64,000 nucleotides of DNA from Brevibacterium senegalense (GTDB lineage Bacteria; Actinomycetota; Actinomycetes; Actinomycetales; Brevibacteriaceae). The stretch lies in NCBI RefSeq assembly GCF_000285835.1, contig NZ_HE978606.1, positions 88,177 to 152,176 on the forward strand. The letters are read 5' to 3'. Numbering within the stretch: the stretch's first letter is position 1; each line of letters begins with the position of its first letter. Shown here piece by piece: positions 41,962-50,233 of the stretch. The position numbers and the translations under genes were made by a program. The notes beneath the pieces were generated by a model, which was not told where the DNA came from, did no database searches, and was given only the letters and a program-made list of their open reading frames with translations.

Positions 41962-43215
41962 TCAGGCCGCCTTGGCCGGCCTCTGCTGGTACCCGTCCAG
42001 GAAGGTGGCCAGGCGGTCCAGGGCCTCGTCCAGCACCTCGACGCTGGGCAGGGTGACCAGGCGGAAGTGGTCCGGCTTGTCCCAGTTGAACGCGGTGCCA
42101 TGTGAGACGAGGATCTTCTGCTCGCGCAGCAGGTCCAGCGCGAACTGCTCGTCGTCCGTGATGCCGAACTTCTCAACGTCCAGCTTCGCGAACAGGTAGA
42201 GCGCGCCGTCCGCCTTGGTCGTGCTCACGCCGTCGATCTCGTTGAGCCGGCGGGCGGACAGCTCCATCTGCGCCCCCAGCCGGCCCGAGGGCAGGATGAG
42301 ATCCTCGATCGACTGGTACCCGCCCAGCGCGGCCTGCACCGCGTGCTGCCCGGGCACGTTCGAGCACATCCGCATGTTCGCCAGCAGCCGGATCCCCTCG
42401 AGGTAGCTGCGCGCGTCCTGCAACGGCCCGGTGATCGCCAGCCAGCCGGACCGGTAGCCCGCGATCCGGTACGCCTTCGACAGCCCGGAGAACGTGAGGC
42501 ACAGGACGTCATCGCCAGTCAGCGAGGCCAGATTAATCATCTCTGCATCGCCGTAGACGATCTTCTCGTAGATCTCGTCCGCGAACACGATGAGGCCGTG
42601 CTCGCGCGCGAGCGCGACGATCTTCGTGAGCGTCTCCCGTGAGTACACCGCGCCGGTCGGGTTGTTCGGGTTGATGAGGACGATGCCCCGGGTGCGCGGC
42701 GTGATCTTCGCGGCGATGTCCTCGAGGTCGGGCACCCAGCCCTCCTCCTCCGCGCACCGGTAGTGAACGGGGGTGCCTCCGGACAGCGCGACCGAGGCCG
42801 TCCACAGCGGGTAGTCCGGCATCGGCACGAGGATCTCGTCGCCCGGATCGCACAACGCCTGCAGCGCGAGCGTGATGAGCTCGCTGACCCCGTTGCCCAG
42901 GTAGACGTCGTCCGCGTCCAGGTTCCGGATGCCCTTGGTCTCGTAGTACTGGACGACCGCCCGCCGGGCGGACGGGATGCCGCGCGAGTCGCTGTAGCCC
43001 TGCGCCTCCGGCAGGTGCTTGATCATGTCGACGAGGATCGCGTCCGGCGCCTCGAACCCGAAGGGAGCCGGGTTGCCGATGTTCAGCTTGAGGATCCGGT
43101 TCCCCGCGGCCTCCATGCGGTCCGCCTCCTCGAGCACCGGTCCCCGGATGTCGTAGAGCACATGGGCGAGCTTGGCGGACTGCGAGAACACGAGTCGTCC
43201 CTTCGATGGAGTCAT
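41962..43215 (-). CDS. PLP-dependent aminotransferase, AlaT type
   Basis: 417 residues from the ATG at 43215, chosen by comparison with AlaT proteins, which begin shortly before the RLVFSQSAKLAHVLYDIRGP segment; the frame allows 28 more residues. Fold type I: LNIGNPAPFGFEAPD, YLGNGVSELI, PDYPLWTASVALSGG, INPNNPTGAVYSRE, the PLP lysine in SGLSKAYRIAGYRSGW near residue 245, and FRLVTLP for substrate arginine. Such enzymes interconvert alanine and pyruvate with glutamate or valine as partner. It lies tail to tail, three bases from the phosphotransferase gene. TACGCT about 45 bases upstream could be the -10. Confidence 0.9.
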   Translation of the reverse strand: MTPSKGRLVFSQSAKLAHVLYDIRGPVLEEADRMEAAGNRILKLNIGNPAPFGFEAPDAILVDMIKHLPEAQGYSDSRGIPSARRAVVQYYETKGIRNLDADDVYLGNGVSELITLALQALCDPGDEILVPMPDYPLWTASVALSGGTPVHYRCAEEEGWVPDLEDIAAKITPRTRGIVLINPNNPTGAVYSRETLTKIVALAREHGLIVFADEIYEKIVYGDAEMINLASLTGDDVLCLTFSGLSKAYRIAGYRSGWLAITGPLQDARSYLEGIRLLANMRMCSNVPGQHAVQAALGGYQSIEDLILPSGRLGAQMELSARRLNEIDGVSTTKADGALYLFAKLDVEKFGITDDEQFALDLLREQKILVSHGTAFNWDKPDHFRLVTLPSVEVLDEALDRLATFLDGYQQRPAKAA

Positions 43216-43478
43216 GGTCGCCGAGGTCGTCGCCCCGGCACAGCCCAGCGTACGACCCGCTTCCTGCAAAGTCGCGCCGGAAAAGGTCTGTTCTGGCATC
43301 CATTCACGTGTCAGCGGCTCAGATTCGCGGACTGTGGGTGTGCGCGGATTGGTATGGGGAGTCCGAGTGAGCGCGGCGCGAGCACCGCGCGGGGGGTCAG
43401 GTCAGGGGCTGTGCGGGCGCCTGAGCCCGCGCGGTGCTGGCACCACGCCGGGCCCCGCGCGCGCACGCGAGTACTGTA

Positions 43479-44204
43479 ATGAGCGTGGAACCGCTCCTGC
43501 TGACCGCTGATCTGGTGGGTGTCTTCGCCTTCGCCGTGTCCGGCAACCTGCTGGCCGCGCGCAAGAACGTCGACATCCTGGGCAGCCTGGTGCTGGGCAT
43601 GGCCGTGGGTCTGGGCGGCGGCATCATGCGTGACGTCATCCTGGGGCGGATACCCGCCTCACTCGAGGCCCCGTACTACCTGATCCCGCCGCTCGTCTCG
43701 ACGATCCTCGTCTACTTCCTGGGCCAGCGCTCGCACCTGGCGCGCGGGCCCATCGTCGCGTTCGACGCCCTGGGCCTGGGGGTGTTCGTCACCACCGGCA
43801 CGACGATCGGCCTGGCGGCGGGGGTGCCCACGGCCTCGGCGATCCTGCTGGGCGTGCTCACCGGCGTGGGCGGCGGGATGATCCGGGACGTGCTGGTGAA
43901 CGAGATCCCGGCAGTCTTCAACGCCTCCGACCTCTACATCCTGCCGGCGGTGACCGGGGCAGGGTTCACCGCGATCGTGTGGCATCTGGGCTGGTACGGG
44001 CCGTGGTGGACGGTGGGCATCGCGGTGTTCGTCTTCGCATTCCGCATGCTCGCGTGGTGGTTCGAATGGCGCGTGCCCCTGCCCATGCGCCGCTGGTCCT
44101 ACCGCAGCGTGCGCGTCCCGACGGTGTTCCGGCGCACGAGCGACGGCGAGCACGCGCGCCGCCGGTCCGCTGGAGTCTTCGCCCCGCGCCGCCGGAACCG
44201 CTGA
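43479..44204 (+). CDS. TRIC-family (UPF0126) membrane protein
   Basis: 241 residues or 239 from the GTG at 43485. Two repeats of three helices each carry the family hallmark: VGLGGGIMRDVILGRIPA and VGGGMIRDVLVNEIPAVF, with a seventh helix after. Prokaryotic TRIC proteins are homotrimeric K+-permeable channels. A TACTGT box ends one base before the ATG but seven before the GTG, so a leaderless message would begin at the GTG. The C-terminal 40 residues are basic and cytoplasmic. It is divergent from the aminotransferase. Confidence 0.9.
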   Translation: MSVEPLLLTADLVGVFAFAVSGNLLAARKNVDILGSLVLGMAVGLGGGIMRDVILGRIPASLEAPYYLIPPLVSTILVYFLGQRSHLARGPIVAFDALGLGVFVTTGTTIGLAAGVPTASAILLGVLTGVGGGMIRDVLVNEIPAVFNASDLYILPAVTGAGFTAIVWHLGWYGPWWTVGIAVFVFAFRMLAWWFEWRVPLPMRRWSYRSVRVPTVFRRTSDGEHARRRSAGVFAPRRRNR

Positions 44205-44300
44205 GGCGCGAGAGCTCCACTGCCGCGGCCCCCCGCAGCGACACAGGCTGCCGAGGCCGCCCGTGGCCCGGCACTGGCACCGGCAGACCCGCACCTGTGC

Positions 44301-44990
44301 TCAGACGAGGACGATGAGGAGCCCCGCGGCGATCCCCGTCAGCACCGCGATCCGAGACCAGCCGCGCAGGCGGTGGGCCAGCTGGGCCGCCCTGCGGCGG
44401 GCCGAGAACGCGGCGTCCGCATCGATGCCGTCCAGACGGGCGCGAGAGTCCGCGAGGGTGTCCAGAGCGGCGACGTGCGGCGCACGAGGATCGATGCGGA
44501 CAGGCACGACGGTGCCGCTCCGCAGGCGGCCCGCATCGACGGGATCGAGGGTCCAGTGCACGTCCGACGAGTAGATGACCCCAGCGGGGGAGCGCAGGAG
44601 CAGGCTGGCGTCGACAGCGGCACGCGGCCCCGGCCTCGGCGTCGAGGCCCGCAGCACCTTCGCGATCACGGACGTGCCGGTGCGGCACAGGTGCGCGGCA
44701 GTCTTGCGGTCGACCTCGATCCGGGTGACGGGGCGCATCCCCACCAGCAGCAGCGCACCCGCGGCCGCCGCCAGGCCCCACGGCCACAGCGTGAGCACGT
44801 GTGTGAGGAGGGGCGAGCCGGTGGCGGCGGTCGGCAGCATGATCTGGCCGTGCCGCAGCAGGTGGAAGAGCTCTCCCACGACCATGCCCAGACCCAGGCC
44901 CAGGCACCACCACAGCGCGGTGCGGCCCACGGGCATCTCGCGGTGGGCGACAGCGGGTGCGGAGGTCGTTGACCCGGGCGGGGCTGGCAT
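44301..44990 (-). CDS. Hypothetical membrane protein
   Basis: 229 residues. Predicted helices near 24-43 (ALWWCLGLGLGMVVGELFHL), 63-85 (LTLWPWGLAAAAGALLLVGM) and at the C-terminus (IAVLTGIAAGLLIVLV); between the second and third is a soluble domain of about 110 residues rich in Arg and Asp. I know no family. TAGTGT on the minus strand (44997-45002) lies six bases before the ATG without a ribosome site, a leaderless pattern. It stands alone between TRIC and the DUF308 gene. Confidence 0.6.
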   Translation of the reverse strand: MPAPPGSTTSAPAVAHREMPVGRTALWWCLGLGLGMVVGELFHLLRHGQIMLPTAATGSPLLTHVLTLWPWGLAAAAGALLLVGMRPVTRIEVDRKTAAHLCRTGTSVIAKVLRASTPRPGPRAAVDASLLLRSPAGVIYSSDVHWTLDPVDAGRLRSGTVVPVRIDPRAPHVAALDTLADSRARLDGIDADAAFSARRRAAQLAHRLRGWSRIAVLTGIAAGLLIVLV

Positions 44991-45149
44991 GACGGCACAC
45001 TACGAGTCCGGTGTGCCGGGGCGGTGGCGCTCAGGTGAACGCGGGAAGACGACTGACACCAGGAAGCGCGCGACAGCGGGAATCCACGTGCCGACGCGCG
45101 TCCCGAGCGACGAATCCGAGGCCTCAGCCCGTTCGCAGACCCGGCTGAC

Positions 45150-45155
45150 TAGACT
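45150..45155 (+). promoter_or_regulatory. -10 box TAGACT, leaderless start
   Basis: TAGACT ends seven bases before the GTG at 45163 and no ribosome binding site is present. It drives the DUF308 and OtsB-GH15 pair. Confidence 0.5.
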
Positions 45156-45162
45156 GGGCCCA

Positions 45163-45885
45163 GTGACCTCGCACTCTGATTCCACGCTCCTGCGCCCGCT
45201 CGGCACCTGGATGGTGATCCGCGGCGGGCTCGCCGTCGTCTTCGGCCTCGCCACGGTGTTCTGGCCCCGGGAGCAGATCGGGTCGCCCGCCAACCTCAAC
45301 ATCCGGGTCGACATCGCCGACGTGCTGCTGCTGGCCCACCTCCTGCTCCAGGGCATCCTGGTGCTGGTGCAGGGGCTGCGGACGCGCACAGACATGCGGA
45401 TGCCGCTGCTGGGCCAGGCCGTCGTCGCCATCCCCGGCGTCCTCTTCCTCCTCGTCGCGGACACCCCCGGCCAGCTGCGCGCGGCGATCGCCGTGTGGGC
45501 GGTCCTCCACGGGATCCTCGAGCTGTGGATCTGGCGCGGTCACCGCGACGAGGGCATGAGCTCCGACTTCCTCATCATCGGCGGCATCCACGTCCTCCTA
45601 GGCGTCATCCTCTTCGCCGGCACGGACATGAACGCCCTGAGCGTCCTGGGCTTCACCGGCGCCGCTGCCCTCATCGCCGGAGTCTTCTCGATCATCGGCG
45701 GCACGGCCCGCCGGTCCGACCGCGCGCGGGCGCGCGCAGCAGACGCCGAGGTCGCTGACACCCAGGACGCCGAGGCCGCAGAGACTCTGTCCTCGGGGTT
45801 ACCCGACGCCTGGGATGGCAAGGCCAGCGGCACCCCTGACTCGGCCTCCGCGTCGTCCGACGGTGCCGGGGGTGACAGGCCGTGA
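45163..45885 (+). CDS. HdeD/DUF308-family membrane protein
   Basis: 240 residues from a leaderless GTG. Five to six helices in pairs, with WMVIRGGLAVVFGLATVFWP and the repeated pattern WAVLHGILELWIWRGHR and GGIHVLLGVILFAG typical of DUF308 (HdeD-like) proteins. In E. coli HdeD contributes to acid resistance; in actinobacteria the role is unknown. The last 70 residues are an acidic Ala/Asp/Glu/Ser-rich tail. The OtsB-GH15 gene begins in the last codon (GTGA overlap), so the two are translationally coupled, hinting at a link to osmotic or envelope stress. Confidence 0.85.
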   Translation: MTSHSDSTLLRPLGTWMVIRGGLAVVFGLATVFWPREQIGSPANLNIRVDIADVLLLAHLLLQGILVLVQGLRTRTDMRMPLLGQAVVAIPGVLFLLVADTPGQLRAAIAVWAVLHGILELWIWRGHRDEGMSSDFLIIGGIHVLLGVILFAGTDMNALSVLGFTGAAALIAGVFSIIGGTARRSDRARARAADAEVADTQDAEAAETLSSGLPDAWDGKASGTPDSASASSDGAGGDRP

Positions 45886-48623
45886 CCTCGGGCCAGGACG
45901 CAGGCTCCCGCACGGCAGGCAGCGCCCCGGTCATCAGCATCGACACGGAGCGCCTCGCCCCTCGACTCACGGGAGACGGTCTCCTGGCCTCGACGGCCCT
46001 GCCCTCCGGACCCATGATCGATCTGGCGGCCGCCGCCCGCGCACTGGGAGACGAGCTGTTCGCCCGCCTCGTCGCCCTCGCGCGCACGCCGCAGCTGCTG
46101 GTCGCTACCGACTACGACGGGACGATCGCCCACCTCGTCGACCGCCCCACCCGCGCGTTCCCGCTCGACGCCAACGTCGACGCGATGCGGGCGCTCGCCG
46201 CCCTGCCGTCCACGGACTCCGCGGTCATCTCCGGCCGCTCCCTGCGCGACCTCGCCGCGATGTCCCGCCTGCCCCGAGAGGTGCACCTCGTGGGCTCGCA
46301 CGGCGGCGAGTTCGGCATCGACGACTTCGACGACATCCACCCGGACGCGGAGCGGCGCCTCACCGAGCTGCGCGCGCAGCTCCTGGAGCTGCACCGCGCG
46401 CACCCGGACATCGTCATCGAGCTCAAGCCGCTGGGTGCCGCCGTCCACCTGCGCGGTCGCCCCGCGGACCAGCGGGAGGCGGTGTCCGCCTGGGTGCGGG
46501 ACACGTCTGTCCGCCTGGGGATCGAGCCGGTCGAGGGGCGCGACGTCTTCGACCTCACCGTCATCCCCGGCTCCAAGGGGGATGCCCTCACCTCGCTGCG
46601 CGAGCGGCTGGGGGCCTCGGCGGTCGTCTACATCGGCGACGACGTCTCCGACGAGGCCGCGATCGCCACCCTGCGCACCGGCGACCTGGGCCTGCGGGTG
46701 GGCGAGGACGGAGACACGTCCGCGTCCGCGCGCCTCGCGGACCCGCACACCGTCGGCACGGTGCTCGCCGCGCTCTTCGAGCTGCGCCGCTCCTGGCTCT
46801 TCGGCCGGTCCTCCGTCCCGATCGAGCGCCACAGTCTCCTGGGCAACGGCCACTCGACGGCCCTCATCGACCCGGACGCGCGCATCTGCTGGATGCCCCA
46901 CCCGCTGCCGCACTCGGCGAGCATGTTCTCCGAGGTCCTGGGGACCTCGGCGGCGGGGTACTTCTCCGTGGGCCCCGTGCCCGCGGACGGCGGCGGCCGG
47001 GCGGGGGCCGCGCGCACCCGCCCGCTCACGCAGCGGTACCGCGGCGACTCGATGACGGTGGAGACCCGGTGGGCGGGCCTGGCGGTCGCGGACTACCTGG
47101 CCCCGGTGCCGGAATCCAGCCAGGACACCGTCCTGGTGCGCGTCCTCACCGGCACTGCACCGGCGGAGATCCGCTTCGCGCCGCGCCTGGACTACGGCGC
47201 CGCGCCCACGGTGCTCGAGGCCGGTCACGGCCTCGTGCGCGTCATGGGCACCAGTGAGCCGATGGCGCTGCACGCCCCCGGCCTCGACTTCGAGATCGTC
47301 GAGGAGAGCGGCTCGCACACCGCCGTCGCCCGGGTGACGCCCGCGGACCAGCCGGACGGCCGCGTCGTGCTCGCGTTCGTGTGCGGCGGGACCTCGGACC
47401 TGCTGGACTCCGTCCTGGCCGGCCACGAGGACACCGTGCGGGCGCTGGCGGAGGGATTCTGGGAGAACTGGGCGCGCTCGCTCGTGCTGCCCGCCCAGTT
47501 CCGCGAGGGCGCCGTGCGTTCGGCCCTCACCCTGCGCGCGCTGTGCCACTCGCCCACCGGCGGTGTGCTGGCCGCGCCCACGACCTCGCTGCCGGAGGGG
47601 ATCGGCGGCGTCCGCAACTGGGACTACCGGTACACGTGGCTGCGCGACGGCTCGATGACGGTGCGCGCGCTGCTGGACCTGGGGTCGACGGCGGAGGCGG
47701 AGGGCTTCGTCCAGTGGCTGCGGGGGATCCTCGCCGAGGCCCCGGGGCCGGAGTTCCTCCACCCCCTCTACGCGGTCGACGGGTCCGCCCTCACCTCCGA
47801 GGCCGTGCTGGAGCACCTGCCCGGCTACGCCGGGTCCCGACCCGTCCGCGTGGGCAACGCGGCCGAGCACCAGGTGCAGCTGGACGTGTTCGGTCCGGTC
47901 GCTGAGCTGCTGCGGGACATCTCGATCGCGCGGGGCGGCCTCGCGGACGACGAGTGGGAGCTGCTCGTCGCGATGGGCCGCGCAGTCGAGGCCCGGTGGC
48001 ACGAGGAGGACCACGGCATCTGGGAGGCCCGCCGTCCGCCCAAGCACAACGTGTACACGAAGGTCATGTGCTGGGTGACCCTCGACCGCGCGATCGACGT
48101 CGCGGACCGCACGGGCCGCGACCTGCCCGGTGCGTGGCGCGGGCTGCGCGAGCAGATCGCGGAGGAGGTCATCGAGCGCGGCTGGAGCGAGCGGGTGCAG
48201 TCGTACACGGTCGCGTACGACGATGACGACCTGGATGCCGCCAGCCTGTTCGTGGGTCTGTCCGGCATGCTCCCGGCGGACGATGAGCGGTTCCTCAAGA
48301 CCGTCGACGCGGTCGAGCGCGAGCTGCGCGAGGGCCCAACGGTCTTCCGCTACCGCTACGACGACGGACTGCCCGGCCTGGAGGGCGGCTTCCACATCTG
48401 CACGACGTGGCTCATCGAGGCGTTCCTGCTGGTGGGCCGCCACGAGGAGGCGCGCACGCTGTTCCGCCAGCTCGACAAGCTGCGCGGTCCCACGGGCCTG
48501 CTGGCGGAGGAGTACGACCCGCTCGCGGAGCAGCATCTGGGCAACCATCCGCAGGCGTATTCGCACCTGGGGTACATCCGCGTGCTGCGCCTGGCGGAGC
48601 AGCTGGGCCACGACCTGTCGTGA
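45882..48623 (+). CDS. Trehalose-6-phosphate phosphatase fused to GH15 hydrolase
   Basis: 913 residues. N-terminal OtsB domain about 55-300: DxD motif in LVATDYDGTIAHLVD near 76, SGRSLRDLAAM, GSHGGEFG, GSKGDALTSLRE and the metal site VYIGDDVSDEAAI near 250. The rest, about 305-913, is glycoside hydrolase family 15: NWDYRYTWLRDGSMTVRALL near 579, the first catalytic region around GWSERVQSYTVAYDDD, and EEYDPLAEQHLGNHPQAYSH near 876 containing the catalytic base. Actinobacterial GH15 enzymes of this branch include trehalases. The fusion would thus join release of trehalose from its phosphate to its hydrolysis, or the GH15 domain has another glucan target. No otsA adjoins. GTG start overlaps the DUF308 gene. 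Confidence 0.9.
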   Translation: MTSGQDAGSRTAGSAPVISIDTERLAPRLTGDGLLASTALPSGPMIDLAAAARALGDELFARLVALARTPQLLVATDYDGTIAHLVDRPTRAFPLDANVDAMRALAALPSTDSAVISGRSLRDLAAMSRLPREVHLVGSHGGEFGIDDFDDIHPDAERRLTELRAQLLELHRAHPDIVIELKPLGAAVHLRGRPADQREAVSAWVRDTSVRLGIEPVEGRDVFDLTVIPGSKGDALTSLRERLGASAVVYIGDDVSDEAAIATLRTGDLGLRVGEDGDTSASARLADPHTVGTVLAALFELRRSWLFGRSSVPIERHSLLGNGHSTALIDPDARICWMPHPLPHSASMFSEVLGTSAAGYFSVGPVPADGGGRAGAARTRPLTQRYRGDSMTVETRWAGLAVADYLAPVPESSQDTVLVRVLTGTAPAEIRFAPRLDYGAAPTVLEAGHGLVRVMGTSEPMALHAPGLDFEIVEESGSHTAVARVTPADQPDGRVVLAFVCGGTSDLLDSVLAGHEDTVRALAEGFWENWARSLVLPAQFREGAVRSALTLRALCHSPTGGVLAAPTTSLPEGIGGVRNWDYRYTWLRDGSMTVRALLDLGSTAEAEGFVQWLRGILAEAPGPEFLHPLYAVDGSALTSEAVLEHLPGYAGSRPVRVGNAAEHQVQLDVFGPVAELLRDISIARGGLADDEWELLVAMGRAVEARWHEEDHGIWEARRPPKHNVYTKVMCWVTLDRAIDVADRTGRDLPGAWRGLREQIAEEVIERGWSERVQSYTVAYDDDDLDAASLFVGLSGMLPADDERFLKTVDAVERELREGPTVFRYRYDDGLPGLEGGFHICTTWLIEAFLLVGRHEEARTLFRQLDKLRGPTGLLAEEYDPLAEQHLGNHPQAYSHLGYIRVLRLAEQLGHDLS

Positions 48624-48633
48624 GGGCGTGGGC

Positions 48634-49143
48634 ATGAGCGACGGCACGACGCTCACACAGCCGTGGCGGACGCAGTGGGTCGACCGCCCCGCCGGCTACC
48701 GCTGCTACGAGGCCGCGCACCCGGTGGGGCGCGGCGATGACGTGTTCGAGCGCGCAGCGGAAGAGCTGCTCACGTGGCAGGTGAAGACCCGCAGCGGCTT
48801 CGATGTCGTGACGGATGGGGAACCCGATCCCGCTCGTGTCGCGGTGGGCCAGCATCCCACGATCCGGGTCCGGTTGGGGCCCTTCCGCCTGCCGGAGCCT
48901 GCTCGCGTCATCGCCGTCGTCGACGAGGAATCACGGCGCGGCTTCACGTATGCGACGGAGCCGGGCCATCCCGTCACGGGGGAGGAGACCTTCCTCGTCG
49001 TGAAGGCTCCGGACGGGCGGGTGTTCCTTGTGCTGCGGTCCGCGTCCGCTCCCGGACTGGGGATCTGGCGGTTCGCGGACCCGCTCGTCCGCCTCGCACA
49101 GATCGTCTACCGCAGGCGGTACGCACGCGCGCTGCGCGCCTGA
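48634..49143 (+). CDS. DUF1990-family protein
   Basis: 169 residues. The fold is seen in YRCYEAAHPVGRGDDVFERA, TWQVKTRSGFDVV, RRGFTYATEPGHPVTGEETF and the tail VRLAQIVYRRRYARAL, all matching the DUF1990 pattern common in actinobacteria and plants. The conserved GHP-x-GEE segment is the best mark. Function unknown; the SRPBCC-like topology suggests a lipid or small-molecule pocket. It begins ten bases after the OtsB-GH15 stop and is probably the third gene of that operon. No clear ribosome site. Confidence 0.8.
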   Translation: MSDGTTLTQPWRTQWVDRPAGYRCYEAAHPVGRGDDVFERAAEELLTWQVKTRSGFDVVTDGEPDPARVAVGQHPTIRVRLGPFRLPEPARVIAVVDEESRRGFTYATEPGHPVTGEETFLVVKAPDGRVFLVLRSASAPGLGIWRFADPLVRLAQIVYRRRYARALRA

Positions 49144-49191
49144 CGGCCGACAGCGGCCTCACCGCGAGTCTCCCGCGATGCGCCTCCTCAG

Positions 49192-49209
49192 TGCAACTGA
49201 ATGGTTGCA
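49192..49209. promoter_or_regulatory. Operator TGCAAC-TGAATG-GTTGCA
   Basis: A perfect six-base inverted repeat with six-base spacer, 80 bases before the SRPBCC start. The downstream operon ends with an ArsR-type regulator, and such GCAAC/GTTGC palindromes are what an autoregulating ArsR dimer would bind. Confidence 0.6.
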
Positions 49210-49289
49210 TGTTGGTCGTTGCCGTGCCACGCTGGAGGACGTCGGCCGCACTGGTCGACGGAACCGTCTGACAGCTAGGGAGTCTCCGC

Positions 49290-49871
49290 ATGGATCAGAA
49301 CAGCAGGAACCGCGACAGCGTGAACCAGGACCGGAGCGATGCCCCCTCTCCGGACGTGCCGGACGAGATCGTCCGGAGCATCCGCATCGAGGCCGGCGCC
49401 CAGGCCGTCTACGACCTCATCAGTGAGCCGGGCTGGTTCATCAACGACGGGGAGTACCGCGAGCACGACATCACCGTCGACGGCTCGACCGCGACGGTGG
49501 TCGACCCCGTCCACGGGGAGTTCTCGATCGGGATCGTCGAGCTCGACCCGCCGCACCGGGCCGTCTACCGCTGGCTGGGCGGTGAGGCCGGATCGCTCGA
49601 GGACCACCCCGCGAACACGGTCGAGTTCACGATCGAACCGCAGGGCGACGGGGTGGAGCTGACAGTGCGTGAGACCGGCTTCGCCAGCATCAGCGCGGAT
49701 GCCGCCCAGCGCCGCAGGACTTTCGAGGAGAACACGAAGGGGTGGGTCGAGGAGCTGGCCGTCGCGAAGGACCGGGTCGAGGCAGGGAAGAACACGGCAG
49801 AGGCAGAGAAGTCCCTGGTGGCTGCAGGGGGCGACCAGGGCACGGCGGAGAACCGGGGCGAGGCCCGGTGA
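49290..49871 (+). CDS. SRPBCC (AHSA1-like) protein
   Basis: 193 residues. The START/Bet v1-like fold spans about 25-165: IVRSIRIEAGAQAVYDLISE, WFINDGEYREHDITVDGSTA, PHRAVYRWLGGEAGSLEDHP and VELTVRETGFASI, then the long C-terminal helix (FEENTKGWVEELAVAKDRVE). AHSA1-type proteins bind hydrophobic ligands or stimulate chaperones; in bacteria they are very often encoded just before an ArsR regulator, as here. The C-terminal 25 residues are Ala/Glu/Gly-rich. The next gene starts in its stop codon. Confidence 0.85.
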   Translation: MDQNSRNRDSVNQDRSDAPSPDVPDEIVRSIRIEAGAQAVYDLISEPGWFINDGEYREHDITVDGSTATVVDPVHGEFSIGIVELDPPHRAVYRWLGGEAGSLEDHPANTVEFTIEPQGDGVELTVRETGFASISADAAQRRRTFEENTKGWVEELAVAKDRVEAGKNTAEAEKSLVAAGGDQGTAENRGEAR

Positions 49872-50224
49872 GCACGCCGGACCCGCGCGCGCTGCTGCTG
49901 GGGGAGCGGGCGGACGTCACCTTCGCGGCCCTGTCGGACCGCACGCGCCGCCGCATCCTCGTGCGACTGGCCGAGGCGCCCGATGACGCCGGAGCCGTGG
50001 CCCGCGACCTGGAGGTGAGCCGCCAGGCGGTCGCGAAGCACCTGCGGATCCTCGAGAATGCGGGCCTCGTGCACTCGACCAGCGTCTCCCGGAGGCGCGT
50101 CCACGATGTCGATGCCGCGCGGATCGCAGAGGTCTCCGACCTGCTGGGAGTCGTGGCTCGCGGCTGGGACCGGCGCCTGGAGGCGATCAAGCGCGAGGCG
50201 GAGCGGCGGGAACCACAAGGGTGA
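49868..50224 (+). CDS. ArsR-family winged-helix regulator
   Basis: 118 residues, GTG start overlapping the SRPBCC stop by four bases. The winged helix runs about 15-90 with ALSDRTRRRILVRLAEAPDD, recognition helix DLEVSRQAVAKHLRILENAG and wing VHSTSVSRRRVHDVD. No cysteine pair for metal sensing is present, so it belongs to the metal-independent group paired with AHSA1 proteins. It likely represses its own operon through the palindrome at 49192-49209; the inducer is unknown. It ends ten bases before the convergent histidine kinase gene. Confidence 0.88.
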   Translation: MSTPDPRALLLGERADVTFAALSDRTRRRILVRLAEAPDDAGAVARDLEVSRQAVAKHLRILENAGLVHSTSVSRRRVHDVDAARIAEVSDLLGVVARGWDRRLEAIKREAERREPQG

Positions 50225-50233
50225 CCGGGCGGG

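Noticed and set aside
45540..48656. A 1038-residue open frame on the minus strand
   Set aside because: It is antisense to the OtsB-GH15 gene, which has all family motifs. Long antisense frames are expected at this GC content; the translation is Arg/Ala/Gly-rich with no domain.
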